Shown here piece after piece: positions 15,705 through 23,574 of a DNA stretch of 27,136 bases. The DNA is from UBA724 sp964008075 (GTDB taxonomy: Bacteria > Bacteroidota > Bacteroidia > Flavobacteriales > Flavobacteriaceae), in assembly GCA_964008075.1 (NCBI GenBank), contig CAXGAP010000015.1, positions 1-27,136 on the forward strand, in the 5' to 3' direction. A program made the translations under genes and the position numbers. The stretch's first letter is position 1. Every line of letters begins with the position of its first letter. The notes under the pieces are model-generated. The model made no database searches and was not told where the DNA came from. It saw only the letters and a program-made list of their open reading frames with translations.

Positions 15705-15763
15705 CGTTAGAGCAATTTTATATCTTCTAAAGTACAAAAACTAATTCTAATCACAGATTGTGC

Positions 15764-16741
15764 TTATCCCAACAAATCAACAGCATCCTTGGCAGAATAG
15801 CTTGCAATAATTGAAGCGCCAGCACGTTTGAAAGCGATGAGTTGTTCCATCATCACTGAAGGGTAATCCAGCCAACCCTTTTCGGTGGCGGCACGTAGCA
15901 TTGCATATTCTCCACTAACTTGATATACAGCTAGGGGTACATCTATGACATTGTGCACATCGCGAAGGATATCCAAATAGGCAAGGCCAGGTTTGACCAT
16001 CACGAGATCAGCACCTTCTTTGATATCGAGCATAACCTCGCCTATGGCTTCACGTCTATTGGCGGGGTTCATTTGATAGGTTTTCTTATCTCCAAAGCCT
16101 GGTGCGGAGTCTAGCGCATCGCGAAAAGGACCATAAAAACTAGAAGCATATTTTGCTGCATAGCTCATGATACAAGTGTTTATAAAACCACTTTTTTCGA
16201 GTGCTTTTCGAATATGCATCACACGGCCATCCATCATATCACTTGGTGCAACCACATCAGCACCAGCTTGTGCGTGGCTGACTGCCATTTGTGCCAATAC
16301 TTCAATAGTTGCATCGTTTAAGATGCTGTTGTTTTCTACGATCCCATCATGCCCAAACGAGGAGTATGGATCGAGAGCAACATCTGAAAACACTACCATT
16401 TTGGGGACTGTGCCTTTGATGGTTTGTATTGCTCGTTGCATCAAGCCATTGGGATTGAGCGCCTCTGTACCAGCATTGTCTTTAAGGCTTTCTTCCACTT
16501 TGGCAAATACCAAAACCCCTTTGAGCCCCATGCTCCACAGCAGTCGTACTTCCTTTTGTATTTCGTCCAAGCTCATGCGAAAAACATTTGGCATGGACGG
16601 GATTTCTTGCTTGACCCCTTTACCCTCCACAACAAAAAGTGGAACGATAAAATCGTCTGGGTGAAGCTGTGTTTCTTGCACCAAGTCTCTCAGTGCAGCG
16701 CTTTTTCGCAATCGTCGTTTTCTATTATTGGGATACATCAT
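15764..16741 (-). CDS. hemB: Porphobilinogen synthase (5-aminolevulinate dehydratase)
   Basis: A 325-residue cytoplasmic enzyme that condenses two 5-aminolevulinate molecules into porphobilinogen. The two active-site lysines are K197 (MSYAAKYAS) and K250 (DLVMVKPGLAY). The metal region reads DVALDPYSSFGHDG (120-133). The cysteines of the zinc-type enzymes are replaced by alanine and aspartates, pointing to a magnesium-type or zinc-independent enzyme. Two consecutive ATG codons exist (16741 and 16738). The first abuts the hemF stop directly and is used here. It is the sixth and last hem gene of the minus-strand run; a 59-nt gap with no obvious terminator follows. Confidence 0.97.
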   Translation of the reverse strand: MMYPNNRKRRLRKSAALRDLVQETQLHPDDFIVPLFVVEGKGVKQEIPSMPNVFRMSLDEIQKEVRLLWSMGLKGVLVFAKVEESLKDNAGTEALNPNGLMQRAIQTIKGTVPKMVVFSDVALDPYSSFGHDGIVENNSILNDATIEVLAQMAVSHAQAGADVVAPSDMMDGRVMHIRKALEKSGFINTCIMSYAAKYASSFYGPFRDALDSAPGFGDKKTYQMNPANRREAIGEVMLDIKEGADLVMVKPGLAYLDILRDVHNVIDVPLAVYQVSGEYAMLRAATEKGWLDYPSVMMEQLIAFKRAGASIIASYSAKDAVDLLG

Positions 16742-17650
16742 TTAGTGTTTTAGCCAATTTTTTGGGTGTTGCAATATACGCACAAGGCGTTCTTCTTCCG
16801 AGTTGGGTATTGGGGTAGCGTTGTATTTCCATTGTACAGTTGGCGGAAGGCTCATCAAAATACTCTCAGTTCGGCCATTGGTTTTTAAGCCAAATAAAGT
16901 GCCTTTGTCATGAATCAAATTGAACTCCACATAGCGTCCTCTTCTCAATTCTTGCCACTGTCGTTGGTCTTCAGTATAGGGAAAATCTTTTCGTTTCTCA
17001 ACGATGGGCGTATAACACGCCAAGAAAGCATCACCTGTGTCGGTTACAAAATCATACCACTGCTCAATCGTACGCTTATTGTTGGCACGACAATAGTCAA
17101 AAAACAGTCCACCAACCCCACGCGCTTCATTTCTATGGCTGTTCCAAAAATAATCGTCACATTTCTTTTTATAAGTCTGGTAAAAGCTGGGATCATGCGC
17201 ATCACAAACCGACTTGCACTGCTGATGAAAATGCACAACATCCTCATCAAACAGATAGTATGGTGTAAGGTCAATCCCTCCGCCAAACCATTGATCGGTG
17301 ATTGTGTGACCGTCGTCGTAAAGTTCAAAGTAGCGAAAGTTGGCATGAACAGTTGGCACCATCGGATTTTTGGGATGGATGACAAGACTGATGCCACAGG
17401 CAAAAAAATGCCCATGTTCAACCTTTAAATAGGACTTCATACTGTCGGGCAATTCACCAAAGACATTGGATACATTCACGCCTCCTTTTTCAAAAACACT
17501 TCCATTCTCGATGATACGGGATTGACCACCCCCACCACCTGGCCGATTCCAGTCATCGATTTGAAAACGACTTGTGCCATCGATTTCCTCCAGGGTGGAG
17601 GTGATATGATCTTGTAGTTGATTGATATAGGCAGAAAAGCTCTTTTTCAT
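16742..17650 (-). CDS. hemF: Oxygen-dependent coproporphyrinogen III oxidase
   Basis: A 302-residue cytoplasmic enzyme that converts coproporphyrinogen III to protoporphyrinogen IX with molecular oxygen. Landmarks are the glycine-rich RPGGGGGQSR segment (36-45), the HANFRYFEL strand (102-110), WFGGGIDLTPYY (121-132) and HRNEARGVGGLFFDY (172-186). Length and motifs are complete. It is cofactor-independent, unlike the radical-SAM HemN, so heme synthesis from this locus requires oxygen at this step. The start codon shares one base with the hemE stop, and the stop abuts hemB. Confidence 0.97.
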   Translation of the reverse strand: MKKSFSAYINQLQDHITSTLEEIDGTSRFQIDDWNRPGGGGGQSRIIENGSVFEKGGVNVSNVFGELPDSMKSYLKVEHGHFFACGISLVIHPKNPMVPTVHANFRYFELYDDGHTITDQWFGGGIDLTPYYLFDEDVVHFHQQCKSVCDAHDPSFYQTYKKKCDDYFWNSHRNEARGVGGLFFDYCRANNKRTIEQWYDFVTDTGDAFLACYTPIVEKRKDFPYTEDQRQWQELRRGRYVEFNLIHDKGTLFGLKTNGRTESILMSLPPTVQWKYNATPIPNSEEERLVRILQHPKNWLKH

Positions 17651-18690
17651 CAGTAACGTCTTGGTTGATAAGATTTTACAGTATCGACAAAGGCCTTGGC
17701 ATGATCAACGGGGATATTAGGTAAGATTCCATGTCCGAGGTTTGCGATATAATTTATTGTACCAAATTGCTCAATCATGTCGCGGGTTTGTTTTTCGATT
17801 TCGGCAATTGGACTGAGGAGTCTGGCGGGGTCAAAATTCCCTTGTAGCGTCATCTGTCCGCCTGTGAGGTAACGAGAATTTCTGGCAGTGCATGTCCAAT
17901 CAACACCAAGGGCTTTGGCCTTTGATTGTGCCATATCGTGAAGCGCATACCAACAGCCTTTTGCAAACAAAATCACAGGAACATCATCACCCAAGGCATT
18001 GATGATTTGGTTGCTGTACTGCCACGAAAAAGTGGTGTAGTCATCTGGTGAAAGCACCCCACCCCACGAGTCAAATAATTGCACCACATGAACCCCTGAG
18101 TTGTGTTTTGCACGGAGATAAGCAATGGTTGTATTGGTAATTTTTTGCAACAATTGGTGTGCGCTTTCAGGCTGAGAAAAGCAAAAAGCCTTCGCTTTGT
18201 CAAATGTCTTGGATCCCTGTCCTTGAACCATATAGCAAAAAATAGTCCAAGGCGCGCCAGCAAAACCAATCAGCGGCACCCGATTGTCCAAGCGTTTAAG
18301 TGTATGGGTAATGGCCTCCATCACATAGTGCAAACGATCATTGACATCTGGTGTTTCCACTTGATCAACATCGGCTTTACTGCGAATGGGATTGGGCAAC
18401 CATGGGCCAAAATCGGTCTTCATTTGCACCTCGACCCCCATTGCTTGGGGAACGACCAAAATATCACTGAACAAGATGGCAGCATCAGTGCCGATTTGAT
18501 CGATTGGCATCACAGTGATTTCGGATGCCAGTTCGGGTGTTTGACAGCGTGTAAAAAAGTCATACTTTTCTTTGAGTTTCATAAAATCTGGCAGATATCG
18601 GCCAGCTTGTCTCATCATCCAAACGGGTGGTCGTTGAAGGGTTTTCCCATGTAAGGCCTGTAATAAAAGATCATTTTTTAACTCACTCAT
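17650..18690 (-). CDS. hemE: Uroporphyrinogen decarboxylase
   Basis: A 346-residue cytoplasmic TIM-barrel enzyme that removes four carboxyl groups from uroporphyrinogen III to give coproporphyrinogen III. The N-terminal signature MRQAGRYLP is at 26-34. The conserved catalytic aspartate lies in ILFSDILV at D76. The GFAGAPWTIFCYMV motif lies at about 142-155, and the C-terminal NLGHGILPNIP motif is present. The gene begins inside the last codon of hemD (4-nt ATGA-type overlap) and ends on the first base of hemF, consistent with tight translational coupling. Confidence 0.97.
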   Translation of the reverse strand: MSELKNDLLLQALHGKTLQRPPVWMMRQAGRYLPDFMKLKEKYDFFTRCQTPELASEITVMPIDQIGTDAAILFSDILVVPQAMGVEVQMKTDFGPWLPNPIRSKADVDQVETPDVNDRLHYVMEAITHTLKRLDNRVPLIGFAGAPWTIFCYMVQGQGSKTFDKAKAFCFSQPESAHQLLQKITNTTIAYLRAKHNSGVHVVQLFDSWGGVLSPDDYTTFSWQYSNQIINALGDDVPVILFAKGCWYALHDMAQSKAKALGVDWTCTARNSRYLTGGQMTLQGNFDPARLLSPIAEIEKQTRDMIEQFGTINYIANLGHGILPNIPVDHAKAFVDTVKSYQPRRY

Positions 18691-19349
18691 TGTCTAAAAT
18701 GTATTGCAGCAATACTGACCAAAATGTCAGTATCTGGCTTGGGTGAAACAGTCATTTTCGTTGTCAGGGGGCGAATGGCAGCTGCTGTGGTTTGACCGAT
18801 GCAAAAACACCAGCTGTCGCCAATTTGATTGTCTTGCAGATAGCTATCAACACCACTAGGGCTGTAAAATAACACCCCTTGAGGCTCGGGGGATTGTACG
18901 CGCGATACTAAATGGTTATGATAGGCAGTGACTTCATCGTACAAAATGGAAGCAGCTTGCATACCTTTGGCAAAATGGGGTAATTTTCGATTTCCGCAAA
19001 TATGCAAAAAATGCTCATTTTTCATATTTTTTTGTATAAAAACAACCAATTCTTGCATATTTTGGGCTATTTTTATAACTTTTTTCCCATTTTCTTCCAA
19101 AAGTGATTTTGTCTTTTCACCCACACAAAGGATGGGTTTATCATGCTGTTTGGCAGTTGGATTGGCCAGAAATGAGCGTACAGCATTTTGGCTACTAAAC
19201 ACCCAATAATTTGGTTGTTCGACAATGGAAAAGGGTTGATTCTCAATACGAATAGCATTATAATCGACCACATCGCATCGAGCAGCCATCAAACGTTCGA
19301 GTTGATGAAAGTGGAGTTTTTTTGTGGAAAGCAGCAGTGGATTACTCAT
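18687..19349 (-). CDS. hemD: Uroporphyrinogen-III synthase
   Basis: A 220-residue protein assigned as HemD, which closes and inverts hydroxymethylbilane to uroporphyrinogen III. The family is poorly conserved. What supports the call is the YSPSGVDSYLQ segment in the second domain, the IGQTTAAAIRPLT segment near the end, a matching length, and a position between hemC and hemE with overlaps of 8 and 4 nt. The coding region is more AT-rich than its neighbours around 19010-19095, with long A/T runs, which is tolerated in this variable gene. There is no other candidate for this step in the cluster. Confidence 0.88.
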   Translation of the reverse strand: MSNPLLLSTKKLHFHQLERLMAARCDVVDYNAIRIENQPFSIVEQPNYWVFSSQNAVRSFLANPTAKQHDKPILCVGEKTKSLLEENGKKVIKIAQNMQELVVFIQKNMKNEHFLHICGNRKLPHFAKGMQAASILYDEVTAYHNHLVSRVQSPEPQGVLFYSPSGVDSYLQDNQIGDSWCFCIGQTTAAAIRPLTTKMTVSPKPDTDILVSIAAIHFRQ

Positions 19350-20247
19350 GGCTTTTTAGTTTACGAAGGACTTGCTCTCCACCAGCTTTGCGAAGGATTT
19401 CAGCTGCACGTTTGCCAATATCAGACGTTTGTAAGTCAAAGCTTTCTCGTATTTCAATATGTTGAGAACCATCGGTTTCTGTCACACATCCGTGAAAGGA
19501 AATGCGTTGGTTTAGAAGGCTTGCATGGGCGCCAATGGGTGCTGAGCATCCACCTTTTAGTGCACGTAAAAAGGCACGTTCGATTTGTACACAGTCATGT
19601 GATGATTGGTGCGATAGGGGTTTTATTTTTTCCAACAATTTGGTATCATCTTCTCTAGCAGTCACCAGCATTGCTCCTTGGGCAGGTGCAGGGATCATCC
19701 AGTCGATAGCGCAATAGGTTGCTGGGTTTGTTGAGAGCCGTTGAAGGCCAGCTTGTGCAAACACAGCACCATCCCAATTATTAATTTGGATTTTGTCGAG
19801 GCGTGTTTGGATATTACCACGCAGTGGCACGACAGTATCATTTTTGTGGGCAAACAGCCATTGTGCTTGTCGTCGCAAACTACTGGTCGCGATGGTGCGT
19901 TGGGGAACGCTTTCCCAGTTTTTTTCTCGAAAGACAAAGACATCACCAGCTGGGCCTCTTTTTGGCACAAAGCCTTCAACGATCCCATCTGGCAGTTGGG
20001 TTGGAACATCTTTCATACTGTGCACGCAGATATCGACCTCCTTTTGCAGCAGGGCTTGGTCGAGCTCTTTGGTAAATACCCCCACCACACCCATTTCGTA
20101 GAGGGGTTGCACAAGGTTATTGTCTCCTGAGGATTGAATGAGTATAATTTCTGTTGCAATCCCAATTTCAGAAAGGGTATTTTGCACCAATTGTGCTTGC
20201 CACATGGCGAGGGTACTGCTGCGCGTTCCAATCCGAACCGGCTTCAT
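19342..20247 (-). CDS. hemC: Hydroxymethylbilane synthase (porphobilinogen deaminase)
   Basis: A 301-residue cytoplasmic enzyme that polymerises four porphobilinogens into hydroxymethylbilane. The N terminus (RIGTRSSTLAMWQAQLVQ) and VHSMKDVPTQLP (75-86) are diagnostic. The cysteine that carries the dipyrromethane cofactor is C234 in LKGGCSAPIGAHA. The catalytic aspartate is probably D102 in PAGDVFVF, in a segment somewhat divergent from the usual DPRDAF. The start overlaps the hemA stop by 4 nt (ATGA), and the end overlaps hemD by 8 nt. Confidence 0.96.
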   Translation of the reverse strand: MKPVRIGTRSSTLAMWQAQLVQNTLSEIGIATEIILIQSSGDNNLVQPLYEMGVVGVFTKELDQALLQKEVDICVHSMKDVPTQLPDGIVEGFVPKRGPAGDVFVFREKNWESVPQRTIATSSLRRQAQWLFAHKNDTVVPLRGNIQTRLDKIQINNWDGAVFAQAGLQRLSTNPATYCAIDWMIPAPAQGAMLVTAREDDTKLLEKIKPLSHQSSHDCVQIERAFLRALKGGCSAPIGAHASLLNQRISFHGCVTETDGSQHIEIRESFDLQTSDIGKRAAEILRKAGGEQVLRKLKSHE

Positions 20248-21476
20248 TTGGAGGGAATACTAAATACGTCTTGGATGGTTTTTACGCTTTCGGCTGTATT
20301 GTCGCTATTGCGCATATGTTTGGCAACGCGATTGGTGATTTTTTGGATCAGGTGTTGTGAAAGCAAGGTTGCCTCTTCTGTTTTGAGGTGTGGATGTTTT
20401 TTTTGTTGTTGGGCGAGGGCTTGTTGTTCCAACTTCTCCATCATTTGTTTGAGGGCTTGTACAGTGGGTGCAAACGCACGTGTCTGCAACCATTCGTTGA
20501 ATTCGTCGATGACTTCTATTATTATTTTCTCTGCTTTGGGCACTTCTTTTTGGCGTTCTGCGAGGGTACTGTCAGTGATTTTTGACAGCTCGTCTATGTG
20601 AATTCTGGTAACATTGCGTAGATCCAATACATTGTCATCTACGTTTTTAGGAATCGACAGGTCGAGCACGAGCAAGGGGTTTTCGGTATGGATCAGAGAC
20701 TTGGAAAGGGTAGGTTTTTCGGCACCAGTCGCAACGATGATGATATCAGCTTTTCGAATTTCGACAGGCAAATCGGCATAATCTTTCACAATCAGTTTGA
20801 ACTTACCCGCCATTTTTTCCGCACGTTCGCGTGTGCGATTGATAAGGACGATATGATCGTTTTGAATGTGTTTGACTAAGTTTTTACAAGTGTTTCTTCC
20901 GATTTTACCCATGCCAAACAACAATATATTTTTTTGATCCGGATTCTCGATATGATCGAGGATATAGCGCACCGATGCATAAGAAACCGAAGTGGTTCCT
21001 GATGAAATTTGTGTCTCGTTTTTGATGCGTTTACTGGCTTGTATGACCGAGTTGAACAGTCGTTCGAATAGTGGGTCGAGGACTGCCATTTTTTTGGAAC
21101 GCAAAAAACTTTTTTTCAGCTGTGCTATGATTTCAAAATCGCCGAGTATTTGAGAGTCAAGACCTGTACCTACGCAAAACAGATGCTCGAGGGCGATTTT
21201 GTTGGTCAGCACATAACCAATTTTGGAGAATAGGTTTTGATCGCCCTGCGAGTGTGCGCAAAGCAGATCGACCAATACACTGGCATCAGTTTGGAGCGCA
21301 TAGATTTCGGTACGATTACAAGTCGAGTGAACAGTAATGGATTGGATGTTTTTCTGTTTGGCAGCCTCGAGTAGTTTTTGTTGCGTACGCAACGAAAGGC
21401 TAAATTGTCCACGAGAGGCAACATCTGCTTTTTTGTAGCTCACTCCGACACACGATAACGATAGTTCGTTTGACAA
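20244..21476 (-). CDS. hemA: Glutamyl-tRNA reductase
   Basis: The first enzyme of C5-pathway tetrapyrrole synthesis, reducing glutamyl-tRNA to glutamate-1-semialdehyde with NADPH. The family start pattern (CVGVSYKKADVASRGQFSL), the active-site cysteine in HSTCNRTEIY (C53 with this start) and GTGLDSQILGDFEI are clear. The NADPH-binding segment LLFGMGKIGRNT and the C-terminal dimerisation domain complete it. No ATG exists near the N terminus. I choose the TTG at 21476 (410 residues) because a TAGTTTTG promoter box sits at 21501-21508. A TTG at 21539 would add 21 hydrophobic residues not expected in this soluble family. First gene of the minus-strand hem run. hemL is absent from the window. Confidence 0.93.
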   Translation of the reverse strand: MSNELSLSCVGVSYKKADVASRGQFSLSLRTQQKLLEAAKQKNIQSITVHSTCNRTEIYALQTDASVLVDLLCAHSQGDQNLFSKIGYVLTNKIALEHLFCVGTGLDSQILGDFEIIAQLKKSFLRSKKMAVLDPLFERLFNSVIQASKRIKNETQISSGTTSVSYASVRYILDHIENPDQKNILLFGMGKIGRNTCKNLVKHIQNDHIVLINRTRERAEKMAGKFKLIVKDYADLPVEIRKADIIIVATGAEKPTLSKSLIHTENPLLVLDLSIPKNVDDNVLDLRNVTRIHIDELSKITDSTLAERQKEVPKAEKIIIEVIDEFNEWLQTRAFAPTVQALKQMMEKLEQQALAQQQKKHPHLKTEEATLLSQHLIQKITNRVAKHMRNSDNTAESVKTIQDVFSIPSK

Positions 21477-21500
21477 CGAAGATTGGTTTAATTGTTGACA

Positions 21501-21508
21501 CAAAACTA
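21501..21508 (-). promoter_or_regulatory. Candidate -7 box for the hemACDEFB run (TAGTTTTG)
   Basis: TAGTTTTG on the minus strand fits TAnnTTTG and would start transcription near 21495, about 19 nt before the TTG at 21476. It lies inside the longest possible hemA frame, which argues against the longer start. It occurs identically in front of gpsA. With the araC box at 21604 it forms a divergent promoter region of about 160 bp that could hold the regulator's binding sites; I saw no obvious long inverted or direct repeat there. Confidence 0.45.
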
Positions 21509-21603
21509 TTTTCAAGAAGAATAAAAAAATAACGCTCAAAGGACTTTTAATAACGCTTTGGGGTTTAAATGCAGCCTATTTCTTAGATTCAATATAAATA
21601 AGC

Positions 21604-21611
21604 TATTTTTG
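21604..21611 (+). promoter_or_regulatory. Candidate -7 box for araC-hemH (TATTTTTG)
   Basis: TATTTTTG matches TAnnTTTG. A TTTC at 21579-21582, with a 21-base spacer, is a near match to the -33 TTTG. Transcription would begin around 21618, about 22 nt before the ATG at 21640, within an A-rich leader (a run of A bases at 21622-21632). It is the plus-strand partner of the hemA promoter. Confidence 0.45.
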
Positions 21612-21639
21612 TACCCAAAACAAAAAAAAAAATAACGCT

Positions 21640-22506
21640 ATGGGACTAGAACAGCTCAGTCGCATTGAAAAGGGCTTTCAGGTATTGCATTTCGACAACA
21701 ACACCTCGTCCGAACACGCCATCAGTCACGAGGTGGACGTCAACTGTATTCAATTTCATTTTTGTTTTAAGGGCGGTGCAAGTTTTTTCTTCAACAATGA
21801 CACCTACACCTTGCCGCTTGAGGACGAACATGTATTGTTGTTGTACAACCCTCTGCGATCACTGCCGATGCAAGCGAGCCTGGCGCCCAAAACGAAGATG
21901 ATCACCATTTTGATTTCTATTCAAAAATTTCATGCTCTCTTTTCTCATGAGGCTGAAACCATATCATTTCTCACAGGCGATAATCGCAACAAAAAATACT
22001 ATCAAGACCAAATCATAACACCTGCCATGGCAGTGATTTTAAGTCAGATGATCCAGCACCAGCCCGATGCATTGATGGGGCGTTTGTATCTCAAGGCCAA
22101 GGTATATGAGTTGTTTAGTCTGTATTTCAATCCAGAGAAGCAATCCAATATCGCCCAATGTCCATTTTTGGCAGATGAAGAAAATGTACGCAAAATCCAC
22201 CAAGCCAAACAGATTGTTGTAGAGCGCATTGCAGAACCACCAAGTTTGACGGAACTGGCTGCCGAAGTGGGCTTGAGTCTCAAGCGTTTAAAAGATGGTT
22301 TCAAGCAATTGTATGGGGCACCTGTATATCAGTTTTTACTCGATTATAAAATGGAAACAGCACGACAGATGCTAAGCAATGGGGATCAAAACGTCAATGA
22401 AGTAGGTTTGAAATTGGGCTATAGTACGGCGAGTCATTTTATTGCGGCTTTTAAAAAGAAATACGGAACAACGCCTAAAAAGTATATTATGTCATTATCT
22501 TCGTAA
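21640..22506 (+). CDS. AraC-family transcriptional regulator
   Basis: A 288-residue regulator. The C-terminal AraC DNA-binding domain (about residues 190-285) has two helix-turn-helix units: SLTELAAEVGLSLKRLKDGF, then VNEVGLKLGYSTASHFIAAF, followed by KKKYGTTPKKYI. The N-terminal part (about 1-165) is a divergent ligand or dimerisation domain without a recognisable motif; it contains a histidine and several cysteines but no heme regulatory Cys-Pro motif that I can defend. It is divergent from hemA and lies 9 nt upstream of hemH, so control of heme synthesis is the natural inference. Whether it senses heme, iron or something else cannot be told. Confidence 0.9.
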   Translation: MGLEQLSRIEKGFQVLHFDNNTSSEHAISHEVDVNCIQFHFCFKGGASFFFNNDTYTLPLEDEHVLLLYNPLRSLPMQASLAPKTKMITILISIQKFHALFSHEAETISFLTGDNRNKKYYQDQIITPAMAVILSQMIQHQPDALMGRLYLKAKVYELFSLYFNPEKQSNIAQCPFLADEENVRKIHQAKQIVVERIAEPPSLTELAAEVGLSLKRLKDGFKQLYGAPVYQFLLDYKMETARQMLSNGDQNVNEVGLKLGYSTASHFIAAFKKKYGTTPKKYIMSLSS

Positions 22507-22515
22507 AAAAAAGCG

Positions 22516-23535
22516 ATGAAAGGAGTTTTACTCGTTAATTTGGGTTCGCCTGACAGTCCCGAGCCCAAAGACGTGAAGCCATATTTAGAGGAATTTTTGA
22601 TGGACGAACGTGTCATTGATTTGCCAAAGTGGCTGCGTACATTTTTGGTCAAGGGGATTATTCTTAACACTCGCCCAAAGCGATCTGCCAAAGCCTACAA
22701 AAAGATATGGTGGGATGAAGGATCACCCCTAATTGTGTTGTCCGAACGTTTGCAAGCCAAAGTCCAAGACAAAACATCGGTACCTGTTGCACTTGCTATG
22801 CGTTATGGAAAACCAAGCATTGCCACTGGTTTGGCAGCCCTTCACGACCAAGGTGTCGATGAGGTTTTGCTAGTGCCCTTATACCCTCAACATGCGATGG
22901 CAACCACCGAAACCATCATTGTTTTGGCAGAGAAAATTCGAGCCAAAGACTATCCTGATATGGTGTTTACACACCTGCCTGCTTTTTACAAACACCCAGA
23001 TTATGTTCGTGTGTTGTCACAGTCGATTCAAGAATTTTTACAAGAAAAAAACTGGGAGCACATTTTGTTCTCCTATCATGGGATTCCTGAACGTCATTTG
23101 CGCAAAACCGACATCACCAAATCGCATTGCAAGCCCGATCAGTTTTGTTGCAAAACCCCTTCTTTGGCGCATGAGTACTGCTACCGACACCAGTGTTATG
23201 AGACTACACGTTTGGTTGCCGAGTATTTGGAATTGAACCCCGACAGCTATTCCACTTCTTTCCAATCGCGATTGGCAGGCGACAAGTGGTTGGACCCATA
23301 CACCGACAAAACCATTGAATCTTTTGCCAAAAACGGCGTGAAAGACATGGCAGTTGTCACCCCTGCCTTTGTCTCCGACTGCTTGGAGACTTTGGAGGAA
23401 ATCGGCATGGAGGCGGTTGAAGATTTTGAAGACAATGGTGGAAACAATCTCCACGTTGTCCCCTGCATCAACGATCGGGACGAATGGGTCAAAGTACTCA
23501 GCCGCTGGATCGATGAATGGGCGATGGCATCCTGA
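22516..23535 (+). CDS. hemH: Ferrochelatase
   Basis: A 339-residue enzyme that inserts ferrous iron into protoporphyrin IX. The N terminus (GVLLVNLGSPDSPEPKDVKP) and the FSYHGIPERHL motif with catalytic H188 are diagnostic, as is the SDCLETLEEIG segment near 288-297 with its conserved glutamates. Between residues 205 and 227 there are five cysteines (205, 211, 212, 222, 227), absent from the Escherichia coli type. Such internal Cys-rich segments are known in some bacterial ferrochelatases that bind a [2Fe-2S] cluster, so a cluster is plausible here but unproven. It follows the araC-type gene by 9 nt; hemJ follows after 39 nt. Confidence 0.96.
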   Translation: MKGVLLVNLGSPDSPEPKDVKPYLEEFLMDERVIDLPKWLRTFLVKGIILNTRPKRSAKAYKKIWWDEGSPLIVLSERLQAKVQDKTSVPVALAMRYGKPSIATGLAALHDQGVDEVLLVPLYPQHAMATTETIIVLAEKIRAKDYPDMVFTHLPAFYKHPDYVRVLSQSIQEFLQEKNWEHILFSYHGIPERHLRKTDITKSHCKPDQFCCKTPSLAHEYCYRHQCYETTRLVAEYLELNPDSYSTSFQSRLAGDKWLDPYTDKTIESFAKNGVKDMAVVTPAFVSDCLETLEEIGMEAVEDFEDNGGNNLHVVPCINDRDEWVKVLSRWIDEWAMAS

Positions 23536-23574
23536 TTGCAGATTTATCCTTACTTTTAAGTACAATTCAGAAGG

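Noticed and set aside
16910..17428. 172-codon plus-strand open frame opposite hemF, and a similar 165-codon frame opposite hemB (16167-16664)
   Set aside because: Both are shadows of strongly conserved heme genes; their compositions (Ser/Thr/Lys-rich) reflect the complementary strand.
18103..18654. 183-codon plus-strand open frame opposite hemE
   Set aside because: It lies entirely antisense to a well-conserved hemE, its product has no recognisable family pattern, and it has no promoter or operon context.
19010..19095. AT-rich block within hemD as a possible insertion or regulatory element
   Set aside because: The reading frame continues intact through it and the protein length is normal; hemD is simply a variable gene.
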